This document shows, in pieces, positions 12,167 through 24,756 of a stretch of DNA of 64,000 nucleotides (position 1 is the first letter of the stretch; each line of letters begins with the position of its first letter). The stretch comes from Physcomitrium patens (lineage: Eukaryota > Streptophyta > Bryopsida > Funariales > Funariaceae): NCBI RefSeq assembly GCF_000002425.4, contig NC_037265.1, positions 9,139,238 through 9,203,237 of the forward strand. Direction: 5' to 3'. The notes below the pieces were generated by a model, which was given only the letters and a program-made list of their open reading frames with translations, had not been told where the DNA came from and did not search any database. Both the position numbers and the translations under genes were made by a program.

Positions 12167-13329
12167 TTCTATAGGAGGAGGTGGAGCTTATCATCTTCTT
12201 GGTATGTCCACTGTCTTCTATGGTCCAAGAAGAGATACGTGGAATACTGGATGGATTTTCATTGACTCTGGTAGATGTAAACGATATGCAACTGGATTGA
12301 TTTGTGTAGAAATAAAAAATGGTCCTCGTCTTCCATAGTCCAACTTATCACAAGGATGAGTGGTATTGATATTATGACAAAATATCCATATCTTATCACC
12401 CAAGAGGAATGGTGGTTGTTCCTTTCGATAGACATCCGCATTGACTTTTTGTTGTTCTTGAGCCTCTTTTAATTGCGCCTTCATTGTTGCATGTAGCTCT
12501 GATAAATGAATCGCCAAATCTTTCACAGCAGGATTATCAACTTTTGAAAAGTCAAAAGTATCGAGTTGTGGATGATAACCATAATTAGCAAAGAAATATG
12601 TTTTTTTTGTAGAAGAATGTACCGTGTTATTGTAAGCAAACTCTGCCAATGGCAAAAGAGTTGTCCAATCATCTTATTGGTAGTTAATGGTACATCTTAA
12701 ATATTGCTCCAAAACTTGATTAACACGCTCCGTTTATCCATCAGTTTGAGGATGGAATGCCGAAGATAGTTTTATATCCACTTTTAGAATCTTGAAAAGA
12801 GTCCCCCAAAATCTTGATACAAATTGAGTTCTCTTATCTGATATAATATCCTTGGGTAATCCATAATAGCGATAGATATTATAAAAAAAGACCTTAGCTA
12901 TTTCTTCACCTGTGATTGATTTTGTACATGGTACAAAATGTGCTATTTTGGTAAAATGATCTACTATCACGAATATAGAATCATATGAACTTGAGATTGG
13001 AAGATCCGTAATGAAGCCTATAGAAACAAAAGACCATGGTTGTTCTAGAATGGGTAATGGCTAAAGCAGTCCAAAAGATCGATGACGAGGAGTTTTTGAT
13101 CTTGAGCAAATATCACATGATTGTACAAAATCTTTGACTGCCTTTCGGATTTGAGGCCACCAAAAATGCCTAGATATCAGCTCTAAAGTCTTATTATATC
13201 CAAAATATCCTGCAGTCGGGAAGTAGTTACGAGCTTGAAGAATACGTAAACGTGCTTCTTCTTGTGGAACATATAGGTGTCCTTCGTAATAGAGTAGTGT
13301 AGAATAAGTAGTTATTTGTTGAATTGTAG
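12167..13329 (-). mobile_element. Element C integrase region
   Basis: The minus strand shows a core with IVDHFTKIAHFVPC, a YGLPKDIISD segment holding the second catalytic aspartate, SSAFHPQTDG and FAYNNTVHSST. The C-terminal module has AYRLHLPESMKIHPVFHVSLL, just before the chromodomain. An H2C2 start is visible near 13140-13290. The region is broken. Element D is inserted at its upstream end. Confidence 0.8.
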
Positions 13330-14006
13330 ATACTTAGTTCATAGTGTAAACAGGGATAGATGACTGTTGAAAAGGTAGTTCAGTAGGTAAAATGGATGAA
13401 TAGTTAGGAAAAGCAGTTTTCATTAGAGATGTAGCAGTTGGTATCTCGTGGTAGCATAAGGAGGATGGGAGAGAGGAAGTAGGGGCCATTACTGTGATAG
13501 TGTGAGCCGGGGTAAGCTTGGTGCTACCTCTTTTCTTTTGTTGTTATGTTCTTTGAAATAAGAGTATTGAGAGTTTCTGAATATTGTGAAGTGAATCATG
13601 GAATGAAAGTGTGAATGGAATTATATGTTATTGAATGAGAAGAAGAGAGATTGAATGCTGAAATCTGAATGTAGTTCAGCAGAGAGAATGAGTCTGTGTT
13701 TGTGTGAAACACTGTAATGTGAAGGCAGTTAATGGTAAAGAACTCCAGAATTTGGATTATAGTATGATTATGTCCTGTCATTTAGGATAGTGCGGGATTA
13801 CATGTTGTTGTTATCAGTGATGGTGGAGTATTATTAGGAAGTGGAAAGCATTGTAGTGTTTCCTGGATGTTTTAAGTAGTGCGGAATACAGTTAATTGTG
13901 TGACCCTAACGTGTAAGCTCATGCGGTATTCTTTCCCTGTGTTCGAATTCCCCTATACAGGTTTACTCTGATTAGATAAGTTAGAGTAAGTAAAACGACA
14001 ATCACA
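13330..14006 (+). repeat. Element D 5' LTR
   Basis: Matches 22462-23139 with only about three differences that I could find over 678 bp. It ends CACGA/CAATCACA, followed after three bases by the primer site. Confidence 0.9.
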
Positions 14007-14009
14007 TTT

Positions 14010-14026
14010 TGGCGCCGCTGCCGGGA
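14010..14026 (+). promoter_or_regulatory. Element D primer-binding site
   Basis: TGGCGCCGCTGCCGGGA closely matches the TGGCGCCGTTGCCGGGGA site used by many Athila/Tat elements and usually assigned to tRNA-Asp. It lies four bases after the LTR end. Confidence 0.8.
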
Positions 14027-14118
14027 AAATTGATAATAGCATGGAGTGTTAGGTTTTAACTGCCGGTTGAAGTAGATGGGAAATAGGTAGCAGTCGCAGA
14101 AGAATATAATGAAAGAGT

Positions 14119-16458
14119 ATGGTTATTAAGAATGAGAACTTAACAGTAAAGAAAATACGGCAGTCAAGAGAAAGAATAGAGAGATCGCAAGCAAGAAATT
14201 TGTTGCAAAACGAGCAACAAAGAAAGTTAAAAAGGAATCATAGACAAAGCTGGATTAAGCCATGGTTGCATGCCTGTCGTCATATTCGAGCATACCCAGA
14301 AGCTAATCGACATCTAATATTTCAGAAGTATATACCGTTAGAGAAATTGCCAAGAGCACTTGCTGAAAATTTGATCAATAGGCCAGGGTTTCTTCTGAGA
14401 CCGTTAACTGAGAGTGGAGGAATCACAGAAGAGTTGGGTACTCCATTGGGTACGTTTCCAATAGCGGAAACTGCCGATTCCGTCAAAACTGGTTCCATAG
14501 AGTGGCATAAATTATTGGTCAATAAGGGCCAATTCAGTGTGTTTCAAAATCCGTCATTCTCACCTCCTATTCAACCAATAAACTTGTTCAAGGATAATAA
14601 TAGCAAATTGAGCAGGGTGGAAAGTTCGGAAAATATATTTAGGAGAGACGCAGACTATATTAACAAACGATTAAGTGTCACATTGTCAAATTCAATGACG
14701 ACGGGAGGTCCAGCGGTTCCCATAGCAGTACAAATGGGTACTGTGAGTGATCGCACAACTAGCGTGGCTCCATTACCTACCTTTAGGGGTTTTCCGGGTG
14801 CGGATCCAGATCAACATTTGTCGCAGTTTTTGACAGCATGTGTCGCCAATAATGGGAGAACCGAGGATATTTGGTTACGATGGTTGCCAGCAACCTTAAA
14901 GGATACGGCGTTTGAATGGTATAACCGTCAACCAGTTGGTCAATTTTCGAACTGGGAAGCATTGAAGAATGCATTTTTGACCCGTTTTCGACCAATTGGT
15001 TTTGAAGACCGTCTTCGAGGAAGGTTAATGAACAGCAAAATGATCCTAGGAGAGGCGGTGGAATCGTTCTATGGCCGAGTGGCTGATATACTTAGTAAGT
15101 GGCCGAACCACCAAATGCCGGAGGCATTTATATTATCTATATTAATAAATGGTTTGCACCCACCAGAGCTAAAAATGTTTGTAAAAGAAGCTCAACCAGT
15201 TACGATATCTGCATCCCTTGATAGAGCCAAGGTTTGGGAGGAATGCCATTATGATCAGTTTTTAACTGCGTGTGCCACGATGATACCAGTTCAAAGCAAT
15301 TATCAATATCCGGCTTTGAACGGATCAGTGGATAGTTATCCACAGGTGATCGAAACAGTTGCCCAGTCAAGTGCCAATACTCAGGGGTCAGTTAATGTTA
15401 CCCCATTGCAAGCTTTACCACCACAAGTAACAACAACGTATGCCCCATATTTTCCATATCAAACACACGAGTCAACTTTGGCGGAAAAACAAATAATATC
15501 AGCTTCAAAAGATTCCAATGAAGCCTTGTTATTGAACTTGACGAAGAAAATGGAGGAAATGGCCGTTAATATGGCCAAAGATAAGGAGAAGAGGCAAAAG
15601 CCAACCAATACTAGGACCAATGTATGGTGCAGTAATTGTCAGGGCCACGGTCATTTGGTAACGGAATGCCCGTCACCTTCACAAGTGTTGGGTAAATGTA
15701 CATTTTGTGGAGGCAAGCACTTAACTGCTAATTGTTGGAATTTGCAAAGACAACAACAATTCAGTAATCCGACCATGATTCCACCAACTCCATGGGATGT
15801 CAATCAAGTTCAAACAGGAAATACGTTTGGATGGCATGGAAATCGATCTAACCGACAAAATCGAGCAGTCAATCATTTTCAGAACTCCACTTATAGTGAG
15901 GGGTTTGTATCAAATCCTCGGAACTATGGTAAGGAGCAGCATGGGTATCAGCCATATGCTCCATCGATGCCATTGAACCAAGTACAACCGGGACAACCAG
16001 GATCGTTTTCTCAACCTACATGGAACAAACCTAGTAGGTATATACCGGTGGAGATACCCAATATGCCTGATGGGGGTGCAAAAAGGCCATTGCATTGTTT
16101 CCGTTGTAGACAGATTGGTCATTATGCCAATGAATGTCCCTATCCAAGAGCCAGTGACGATTATGCCCCAGTTTGTGGGAATTGCAAGCAGTCAGGGCAT
16201 ACGTATCAGCAATGTAATGCTCCATTCAATTTCAATAATCGGGATCAGCAGATCCAGAGTCCAGGAAAAATGGAGGGAATAAATCGAGGACCTCAAGACT
16301 CTCCAGTAAATCGGGTGGAATGTGTCCATACCGTTCTTACTAGGAGCCAGCAAAATGGAAAGGCCCAATTAAACATTTGGAAGATCCTAAAGCGAAGGGC
16401 CAATCACACCCAATTACGGACCAATCCCATTCAGGCCCGGAAACTGGGAAAGTCTTGA
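14119..16458 (+). mobile_element. Element D gag ORF (779 residues)
   Basis: Structural protein of the element. An N-terminal basic region leads to a Ty3 Gag core around residues 250-340 (DTAFEWYNRQPVGQFSNWEA, LTRFRPIGFEDRLRGRL). Four CCHC zinc knuckles follow at about residues 502 (CSNCQGHGHLVTEC), 527 (CTFCGGKHLTANC), 659 (CFRCRQIGHYANEC) and 685 (CGNCKQSGHTYQQC). One or two is usual. Its end overlaps the pol reading frame by about 80 bases in another frame, which would fit a frameshift of the kind Ty3 elements use. The start near 14119 is the first ATG of the open frame after the primer site. Confidence 0.85.
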
Positions 16459-19400
16459 GCCCTGATTTGGTTGCGAAGCCCAATGAGGTCCCAATTACGG
16501 AGTCTTCAGTTCCGTCTCGAACCGGTCTGTTCCCACCGCAGTTCCAAGAAGCATCATACCCGTTGAAAGATCCCCTTGGGAAAGGAAGTCCCAAGGAAGC
16601 TCAATCTGCTGTTCCAATTCCAAGTCCAGGGCGGCAGAATAATTTACCTCACGGAGTTAAGCTCAAACCCATGAAACGGAAGAGGGCATTGGGAATTACC
16701 CTAAATATGGAACCCTATGACATTTTAAAGGATTTGGACGCTATTCGGCCTTCAATCTCTATGAAGCAACTTCTAGCAGTCGCACCAGAGTGTCGTTCCA
16801 CCTTGAATTCATCCCTAACAAGACATCGGCATCGTAATATGGAAGTTTGTGAAGTTAGTTTGAACCCTGATCCAGGTGCACCAACCATTGATGTTTCGAT
16901 TGATGGTGTTCGGATCTCTGGCGTCCAAGTAGATGGAGGTTCCAGCGTCAATTTAATGAACGCTGATACAATGGATGCTTTAGGTCTGGAACAATTAGTC
17001 CCCACGACATTGGTATTACGGATGGCAGATCATAGCCGAGTTAAGCCAATGGGTATTTTACGGAGTGTTCAAACTATAATTGCAGGTATTGCCTATGAAA
17101 TTGACTACATTGTCTTTCGCTTACAACGTTCGACTTTATCGTACCCTATTTTATTGGGACGACCCTGGCTGTATCAAGCGAAGGCCAAGAACGATTGGGG
17201 TCGAGGTACTTTGACAATTGGTAAGGGCGTAGATAAAATGGTGTTACAAATGTACCCAGTACGCTATCACGGGGAGTCTCAGTTGCCAGTATCTGAATTG
17301 ACGTCGGACGAAGGGCTTAGCTCCGATGATGACACAGAAGTACCGAGTACGGAGGCCAATGTGGAGGCAGCACAGCACCCTAAGGTGGTGTACCAATGTG
17401 GAGGTCCGGGGGAGTACTTGATATACCCGAAGGATTCGGAAAACTCTGCTTATGTAAGTATTGACTGGAAACCTGGGTACGATGTGCACCATGTTAGTGC
17501 CCTCGAGACGGGATTCGTTACTTCGCATATGTCGGACATACCAAGTAACTTTAAATCACTGCGGGAATTGAAACAGAATATTGTTGCTGACTCTGTATGT
17601 CAAACTATTAACTTAGCGACCACGGCCGAACCTCGGCTAATTAAGGTCTACGAAGGTATTAAGGAACAAGAGTTGACCTGTTGGACAGACTTTTTCTTAC
17701 ATCATAAATCCACTTTTGCTTGGACTTATAATGATCTACAAGGTATCCCCGCTGATGTCTGTGAACATCGTATCATATTGGAAGAAAACGCTAAACCGGT
17801 ACGCCAGAGGCAACATCGCCTTAATCCTAAATATTCCCTTATGGTGAAGGAAGAATTGGACAAGCTTCTTGCGGTGGGTTTCATTTACCCGGTACCGAAT
17901 AGTGAGTGGGTTTCTCCAATTGTGATGGTGCCGAAAAAGAACGGAAAAATCCGAATTTGTCAAGATTTCTGAAAACTTAATGCAGCCACCAAGAAAGATT
18001 ACTTTCCGTTACCATTCACGGATAGTATATTGGACGCCGTCGCCGGTCACGAATGCTATTCGTTTCTCGATGGTTTCTCCGGGTATAATCAAGTTCAAAT
18101 TGCAAAAGAAGACCAGCTCAAGACAACCTTTACTACGGATTGGGGCACATTTGCTTATCGCGTGATGCCTTTCGGGTTATGTAACGCCCCAGCCACGTTC
18201 CAACGCATGATGACTCAGGCTTTTCAAGATTATCTCCGACTGTTTATGGAGATCTTTTTAGATGGCTTTTGTACATTCAGTACCAAACAAGATCATCTTC
18301 ATTGTTTAGGCAAATGTTTGGCTCAGTGTGCCAAATTTGGAATATCGTTGAATTCGGAGAAGTGCCAATTTGGTGTTCCGTCCGGAAAATTATTGGGCCA
18401 TATTGTTTCCAGTCGTGGTATTGCTACAGATCCTAACAAAGTGCAGCATATCATGAACTTGCCCAGACCGGAGACAGTCTCCGGTGTTCGAGGGTTCGTT
18501 GGTCATGTCAGTTATTATCGACGATTTATAAGTTCGTTTGCGGTTATTTGTCAACCTTTAACGAACTTACTGAAGAAACCTCCGTCCGATGGTACTAGTC
18601 CCCTCTGGACCAAGGAGTGTACCGTAGCCTTCGAGGTCTTAAGGTCAAAATTGGTCTCTGCACCAATATTGGTGGCTCCTTGTTGGACAAAGCCATTTCA
18701 TGTGTATGTTGATGCACCCAATGTTGCTATTGGCTCGGTGTTAAGCCAGAAGGATGATAAGGGATTCGATCATCCAATATATTATGCCAATCGACAATTG
18801 GTGGCTGCCGAACGCAACTATACTACTACTGAACGAGAGGCGTTGGGTATGATATACTCGGTTAAAAAATTTCGGCACTATTTGCTTGGGTATCCATTTG
18901 TATTTTATGTGGATCATGATGCCCTCAAATATCTGATTAATAAGCCTCAATTGAGTGGGCGCATCGCTCGCTGGGTCTTACTCCTCCAGGAGTTCAATTT
19001 TACGGTGGTTGTCAGACCTGGGAAGCAACATGCGAACGCAGATCATTTATCCCGGTTGTCTAATATTCTCGGCAACGAGCCTGTTCCCGATGATCTTCCC
19101 GACGCCGCATTATTTGTGGTGGATGTGATATCCCCCGAGTATAGCGAAATTATTCAGTTTCTGACCTTCCATACTTTTCCGCCGACTTTCACGGACAAGC
19201 TTAAGAAGCGCCTTATTCTGAAGAGTGCCCCATACACGATGATTCGTGATGCTTTGTATAAACAAGGACGCGATGGTCTTTTACGGCGCTGTATCTTTCC
19301 CAGTGAAGTACAGTCGATACTTACAGGTTGTCATTTGGATAGTTGTGGTGGTCATTTCGCGGGAGACAGCACTGCCCGCAAGGCTTTAATGGCCGGATAT

Positions 19401-20387
19401 TGGTGGCCCACAATGTTTTCTGATGCCCACCAGTTCGTTCGCCGTTGTGATCCTTGTCAACGAATTGGTCGACCTACGGGTACTTCCGCCATGCCGTTAG
19501 TCCCAATCTTGGCCCAAGTTCCGTTTGAAAAATGGGGTATTGATTTTGTTGGTCCCATTGCACCAGCGTCAAAACCTGGTCAAAAGCGGTATATCTTAGT
19601 CGCCACCGATTATGTCACCAAATGGGCAGAGGCGATTGCTACCCGCACGGATAATGCCAGTACGGTGGCAACTTTTCTGTATGAGAATATTATCACTCGC
19701 TTTGGGTGTCCCAAGGAATTGGTCAGCGATCGAGGCACCCATTTCATCAATGCTACCATCGCCGCCTTGACGACCACATATGAGATCAAGCATCGTAAGA
19801 CCACTCCCTACCATCCTCGTGCCAATGGGCAAACGGAAAAGACCAACGGCATTTTGTGCAAAGTCTTGACTAAGACAATTTCAGGGGCCGGTACTGATTG
19901 GGAGACCAAACTCTTTGCAGCTTTGTGGGCTTATCGTACCGCCTATAAGGTAACTACCCACTCTACTCCGTTCCAATTAGTTTACGGTCAAGAGGCAATT
20001 TTACCTATCGAATTGGAGGTTCCCAGTTTACGAATTGCCTTAGACGAACGCCTTAGTGACACTGAGTCATTACACTCTCGGTTGATGAAATTGGAGGAAT
20101 TGGATGAAATACGGGCTGTCGCTCTATTCCACATGGAAGCCACTCAAAAACGGAGGAAGAGTTACTATGATAGTAAACTGCGGCCGAAGTGTTTTATGCC
20201 CAATGATTTGGTATTGCTGTATGACAGCCGATTCAACCATTTTCCGGAAAAATTTCAAGTTCGCTGGCATGGGCCATATCGCGTAATTGAAGGATTTTCC
20301 AATGGGTCTGTTCAATTGGAGGATTTCACGGGCCATCGTTTCAGTACCCGCATTAATGGAAATCGTTTACGGTTATATAATACCTAA
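16377..20387 (+). mobile_element. Element D pol region
   Basis: Order of parts: protease near 16.9-17.2 kb (VDGGSSVNLMNADTMDALGL and YPILLGRPWL), RT near 17.8-18.6 kb (WVSPIVMVPKKNGKIRIC, TFAYRVMPFGLCNAPATFQR, LGHIVSSRGIATDPNKV), RNase H near 18.7-19.1 kb (FHVYVDAPNVAIGSVLSQKD, REALGMIYSVKKFRHYL), integrase H2C2 near 19.3-19.5 kb (HLDSCGGHFAG, CDPCQRIG), core near 19.5-19.9 kb (WGIDFVGP, VSDRGTHF, YHPRANGQTEKTNG) and a GPY/F module near 20.25 kb (VRWHGPYRVIEGF). There is no chromodomain. About one break was noticed. Confidence 0.85.
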
Positions 20388-20413
20388 AACCCGGGACGGG
20401 TTTTATTTCATTT

Positions 20414-20425
20414 GAGGGGAGGGGA
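20414..20425 (+). promoter_or_regulatory. Internal purine tract after pol in element D
   Basis: GAGGGGAGGGGA lies 27 bases after the end of pol, where a simple Ty3 element would have its polypurine tract before the 3' LTR. Here about 2 kb with a third ORF follows instead. It could act as a central or relic primer. Confidence 0.5.
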
Positions 20426-20708
20426 CTTCGAATGGACTCAGGAGGGACCTAATTATGGTATAAGACGTAGAGGCGGCTGCAAGAATATGTAGTAATCACT
20501 ATTGTGTCAGATGCGAAGGAAGTGAGAAATGGACAGTATGGATACCATGTTGTCGCTCTCATCACTAGGTAATAGAATAGGAGTGGGGCTCCTACTAAGG
20601 GTTATTCTGTGGTGTTATATTATGTTGTTGCTTATTTGTGTCTCATTTTAGTGTTTCGGGCAGACTGGAGAGTGGCATTGACGGTTAGGACCTGTAAGCG
20701 TTTGAGTC

Positions 20709-22403
20709 ATGGCGATTGAAAGTACCAAGAGAGCTGTAGACAGAGATGAAAGTGGCCGGAATGTGAGAGCTAAACGCACAGCAAAACCACCGGCTGTGAT
20801 AATCGTTACCAATATGGAGCCGATGAAGTTAGAAATCTGTTGGACGCAGAGAAAAATAAGGGATTTTCGGACTGCGAAGCTGTTCCAGTTTTTGCACCAT
20901 TCAGAGCGTTTACCATCAATCAATGTGTCATTAGTGGAGGAATACATTGAGAATTACGACCCCGAGGATGGATCGAGTGTCGTTCAAGGGCGAATTATTG
21001 GGATTGATGAAACAATCCTGGAAAAGGTGTTGTTTCTTCCCATTGGAGAGATGGCAGTTGGGACTGATGAGTCAGGCGATTTCAGCCCAGGTAGATATTT
21101 CAAGGGAGGAATGTCATCCTTTGAAAGGAGCCAAGGATGGCGGACTCAGGAGGCGATTACACCAGAATATGTGGAATGGTTGCGGTTCGTGTTGAGGCGG
21201 TTAGGATTGTACCGACACCCCACATATGTGTCAAAACGATTATTGTATGCAGCAGTAGGGGCGTTTGAGGGGATGGTGTTCAACTGGGCGGCTTACGTAG
21301 CTACTCGTATTCATGCGGAGATAGGAGCCAAGTTCAAATTGGGGAAGTTCACATCCTTGCTTTGTTCAAATTATGTGTATGCTGTCATCGCGCACACATT
21401 GCGTCAACCACCGTCAGAAGAGGAAAACCCTATACCAGTGTCAGCACCTTTGCAGAGAGAACGAAATTTGTTGGCACAGAATCACAATGTAGCGGATATA
21501 ATACACGAAATTGGAGAATCAAGTCGTACAGTGGTTCAAGGGGTAGCTCCGGTTATCGAAGCGAGACGGGTTCCAAGTGGTCTTGCGGTGGAAGAGGAGA
21601 ATCAAGTCCCATTATTGATAGATATCAACCAGTTGGCGTTTCCAGAGGGTCGATTCCCTGAAGGAGTATCTCTTAAAAATGCCGTATTGAAGCACATTTC
21701 GCAAATACATTGTATGGTACGAGCATTGGATGTCGAAGACAGAAGTAAACGGGATTGGGAGGACAGTAAAAAAAGGATATCGGATCAAAATCAAAAAATC
21801 AGGGAGCAAGAACTGAGGATTCAAGAAATTGAAGAAGTCAAGTTGGTCCTGGAGCGGAAATTGGTTCTCCAATATGAGGCTTGGACAAAGGAAAAAGAAC
21901 AGATTTCACGGATTGTGGAAGGACAACGGGACGAATTGATTCAGAATAGGAAGTCATGGGATTTGGAACGGGAGAAGTTCAAATGCCAATTGCAAGCGGA
22001 AGTGGACAAGACAAAGTTATTGGCGACAGAGAAAGCGTTATTGTGTGACCAATTGAGATGTGAAACGGGGAAAATGAGGTCTGAAATTGAAGTTTTACAA
22101 AATGAGGTGTCAAAACTGACGGAAGAGTTAACTGTGAGGAGCCAATCTCAAGTGTCGATTAAAGATGTCCCAGAAGGGATGAGTCCGCAGCAACATCAGT
22201 TGGAACTTCGCGATGCCCAGATCTTGAAACTGGAAGCTCAGATCCGTGAATTGGGAGAATACAATGAAGATCTTTCAGCCCAGTTGAGAAAGGAGTCGCT
22301 TGAAATATTGGAAGAGGATGAAGACGTACCACTAGAGCCAGAATCGGTGGAACCTATAATGGATAATGTAGTAATTGATCAATTGGATATATCAAATAAA
22401 TAG
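20709..22403 (+). mobile_element. Element D third ORF (564 residues), globular domain plus coiled coil
   Basis: Uninterrupted ORF between pol and the 3' LTR. Residues about 30-240 look globular (VVQGRIIGIDETILEKVLFL, LGLYRHPTYVSKRLLYAAV, VFNWAAYVATRIHAEIGAKF, KFTSLLCSNYVYAVI). This wording recalls the plant mobile-domain or 'plant transposon protein' ORFs carried by some Ty3 elements. The recall is from memory and unproven. Residues about 335-540 are a long heptad-rich coiled coil, and the tail is acidic (EILEEDEDVPLEPE). No signal peptide or membrane segment is seen, so it is not envelope-like. The ATG at 20709 opens the frame. Confidence 0.7.
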
Positions 22404-22415
22404 AAATTTTGGAGA

Positions 22416-22417
<2 letters not shown>

Positions 22418-22456
<39 letters not shown>
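22418..22456 (+). repeat. 39-base T run before the element D 3' LTR
   Basis: An uninterrupted T run ends five bases before the TG start of the 3' LTR, where a purine tract would be expected on the plus strand. It follows the stop of the third ORF by 15 bases. Confidence 0.9.
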
Positions 22457-22458
<2 letters not shown>

Positions 22459-22461
22459 TTA

Positions 22462-23139
22462 TGTACTTAGTTCATAGTGTAAACAGGGATAGATGACTGT
22501 TGAAAAGGTAGTTCAGTAGGTAAAATGGATGAATAGTTAGGAAAAGCAGTTTTCATTAGAGATGTAGCAGTTGGTATCTCGTGGTAGCATAAGGAGGATG
22601 GGAGAGAGGAAGTAGGGGCCATTACTGTGATAGTGTGAGCCGGGGTAAGCTTGGTGCTACCTCTTTTCTTTTGTTGTTATGTTCTTTGAAATAAGAGTAT
22701 TGAGAGTTTCTGAATATTGTGAAGTGAATCATGGAATGAAAGTGTGAATGGAATTATATGTTATTGAATGAGAAGAAGAGAGATTGAATGCTGAAATCTG
22801 AATGTAGTTCAGCAGAGAGAATGAGTCTGTGTTTGTGTGAAACACTGTAATGTGAAGGCAGTTAATGGTAAAGAACTCCAGAATTTGGATTATAGTATGA
22901 TTATGTCCTGTCATTTAGGATAGTGCGGGATTACATGTTGTTGTTATCAGTGATGGTGGAGTATTATTAGGAAGTGGAAAGCATTGTAGTGTTTCCTGGA
23001 TGTTTTAAGTAGTGCGGAATACAGTTAATTGTGTGACCCTAACGTGTAAGCTCATGCGGTATTCTTTCCCTGTGTTCGAATTCCCCTATACAAGTTTACT
23101 CTGATTAGATAAGTTAGAGTAAGTAAAACGACAATCACA
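22462..23139 (+). repeat. Element D 3' LTR
   Basis: Near-identical partner of 13330-14006, including the same internal restriction of variation. It starts TGTACTTAG and ends AATCACA, followed by AGTAG. Confidence 0.9.
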
Positions 23140-23484
23140 AGTAGGTTGTTCTTGAATTCAAATTTACATGGATCATGAGATTTAGAAGAATTATTCTTGA
23201 TATCATGAACAAGAGGATCTGAAGACATACTTAATTGGATTTGCTTAAAAAAAGTCGAATCAACAGTCCATGTTGATTTTATTGCTCGAAGATGAAATTA
23301 CTCCGGCTTCAAGAGAACCGTTCTTTATTGCTCAAAAGCTGCATCTTCTTCTTTTGGTGCAAGATAAGAATGTGTAGATAAGGCATCAAACAAAACTTGT
23401 TGTTTTTCAAGCTGATAAGTGATGATAAACTCGAATCTTCATAAAGACATGCTTCAACGAGCTTGACGATGATTTAATACGCGA
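23140..23484 (-). mobile_element. Element C segment between D and E (RNase H end to integrase)
   Basis: On the minus strand the part next to E reads LNHRQARW, a standard RNase H C-terminal motif of Ty3 elements, then HSYLAPKEEDAAFEQ. This shows that E and D are two separate insertions in one element C. Confidence 0.75.
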
Positions 23485-24751
23485 TGCCGTGTTGTAACAC
23501 GAGTATACAGTGAAAATAAAAAGAAAGGGGAATTTTATTAATATTCTGTTACCTCGAATATTGAGAGCAACAACCAACTCCTGTACAAATACTGAGTGGC
23601 CAGGTTCAGTCACCCTGTTACAGTCAGTCGGGGCATACTGAAATGCTCCGTTCAATTCCAATAACACGAGTCAGCAAGAAGAGAAGGACTAATTCACACG
23701 ACGGGTTCGAAGAGCCAATTAGATCCAATTTTGAGAATCCAATCCGGGTCCTCTTATCCAATATGAGACCTGAATTGGCCGCGCAACCCAATGCAGACCC
23801 AATTACGGGAACATCCAGGGAACGTTGTTTGCGGCAAATGGATCTCTTAAAGGTAAAAACGGAGGAGAAGGCCTTGATGATGTGAGCCAATTTTGGATCT
23901 AAGCTCTGACGGCGGGAGCCAATTTCGGATCCAAGACGGAAGATTGAAGGAATTCATGAGGATAAGGTTAAGGGAATAATAAGTTTGAAGCGGAATCAGT
24001 TTTTAGGAGTTTTATTTTTTCTGATCAGAGAGGAGGAGGGGGTTTTTTTTTTTTGGGAATCGGGGGGAGCTAGTTTTCAAGCTTTTGCAAGGTTACTAGT
24101 TCGGTTTTCATTGGAGGTTTTTGAAGAGCGGGGGGTTTTCAAGTTTTTGTAAGGTTACTAGTTCGGTTTCATTGGAGGTTTTTTTTGAAGATCAAGGGGA
24201 TTAGAGAGAGGAGCTTCATGCTTCGGGTCGGAAAAGGAAAGACATAGAATTTGGATTTTTCTTCTTCGTAGAGTTTTGGGAAGACTGAGGCAATCGCTGC
24301 TGAAGTCAGTATTGTAATGGTGAATCGGAATTTTTAATGATGTGGGTTTGAATACTCTTGACTGTTTTGTGAAATCGAGTTACGTCTGTGATTGAAGGAT
24401 TAAAAGGGTGTCTATAGGATTGAGTATGCGGAGGGAATGAAATTTATTGGGTTAATCTAACAAGATAGTCAGTGGATACAAGATCGTAAGTACAAAGCGG
24501 TATTGAAGATTAACAGTTTGGGTTGTTCGGGGTTCTCTGTAACGTCTAGAGACCTACCGGCTGGGAAAAAAAAAAAAAGACTTCGACAAGCAGTCGAAGA
24601 GCATCCGTATAGATTTACGGTACATTGTTGCAGTCGTTTATATTCCAGCAATCAAAACTGATAGACTGCTTGACTATCGGCGAATCTCCATACTACCTTC
24701 TACAGCCAGACGCCCGGTGCGTTCTCGAGCAGGAAAGCACGTAATACGACA
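23485..24751 (+). repeat. Element E 5' LTR
   Basis: Starts TGCCGTGTTGTAACACGAG and ends GCACGTAATACGACA. Same length as 30735-32001 and about 98-99 percent identical by eye. Confidence 0.9.
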
Positions 24752-24756
24752 AAAAG

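Larger units (their letters stand above)
13330..23139 (+). mobile_element. Element D: nearly whole non-chromodomain Ty3 element with an extra ORF
   Basis: Plus-strand element of about 9.8 kb with near-identical 678-bp LTRs, a tRNA-Asp-type primer site, a 779-residue Gag ORF, a pol region (protease, RT, RNase H, integrase with GPY/F, no chromodomain) and a third ORF of 564 residues. RT wording (CYSFLDGFSGYNQVQIAKED) and the primer site fit the Athila/Tat side of plant Ty3, or its bryophyte relatives. It looks nearly whole, with about one break in pol. A GTAG repeat lies at both ends (13326-13329 and 23141-23144), consistent with target duplication inside C. It is the youngest insertion here. 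Confidence 0.85.

Noticed and set aside
13596-13781. 61-residue minus-strand ORF repeated exactly at 22729-22914
   Set aside because: It lies in both LTRs of element D, so identity reflects the LTR pair, not a conserved gene.
20709-22403. Envelope gene for the third ORF of element D
   Set aside because: No signal peptide, membrane anchor or cleavage-site features are visible, and the C-terminal half is coiled coil.
23643-23885. 80-residue ORF repeated at 30893-31135, with antisense partners
   Set aside because: These lie in the two LTRs of element E and follow from LTR identity.
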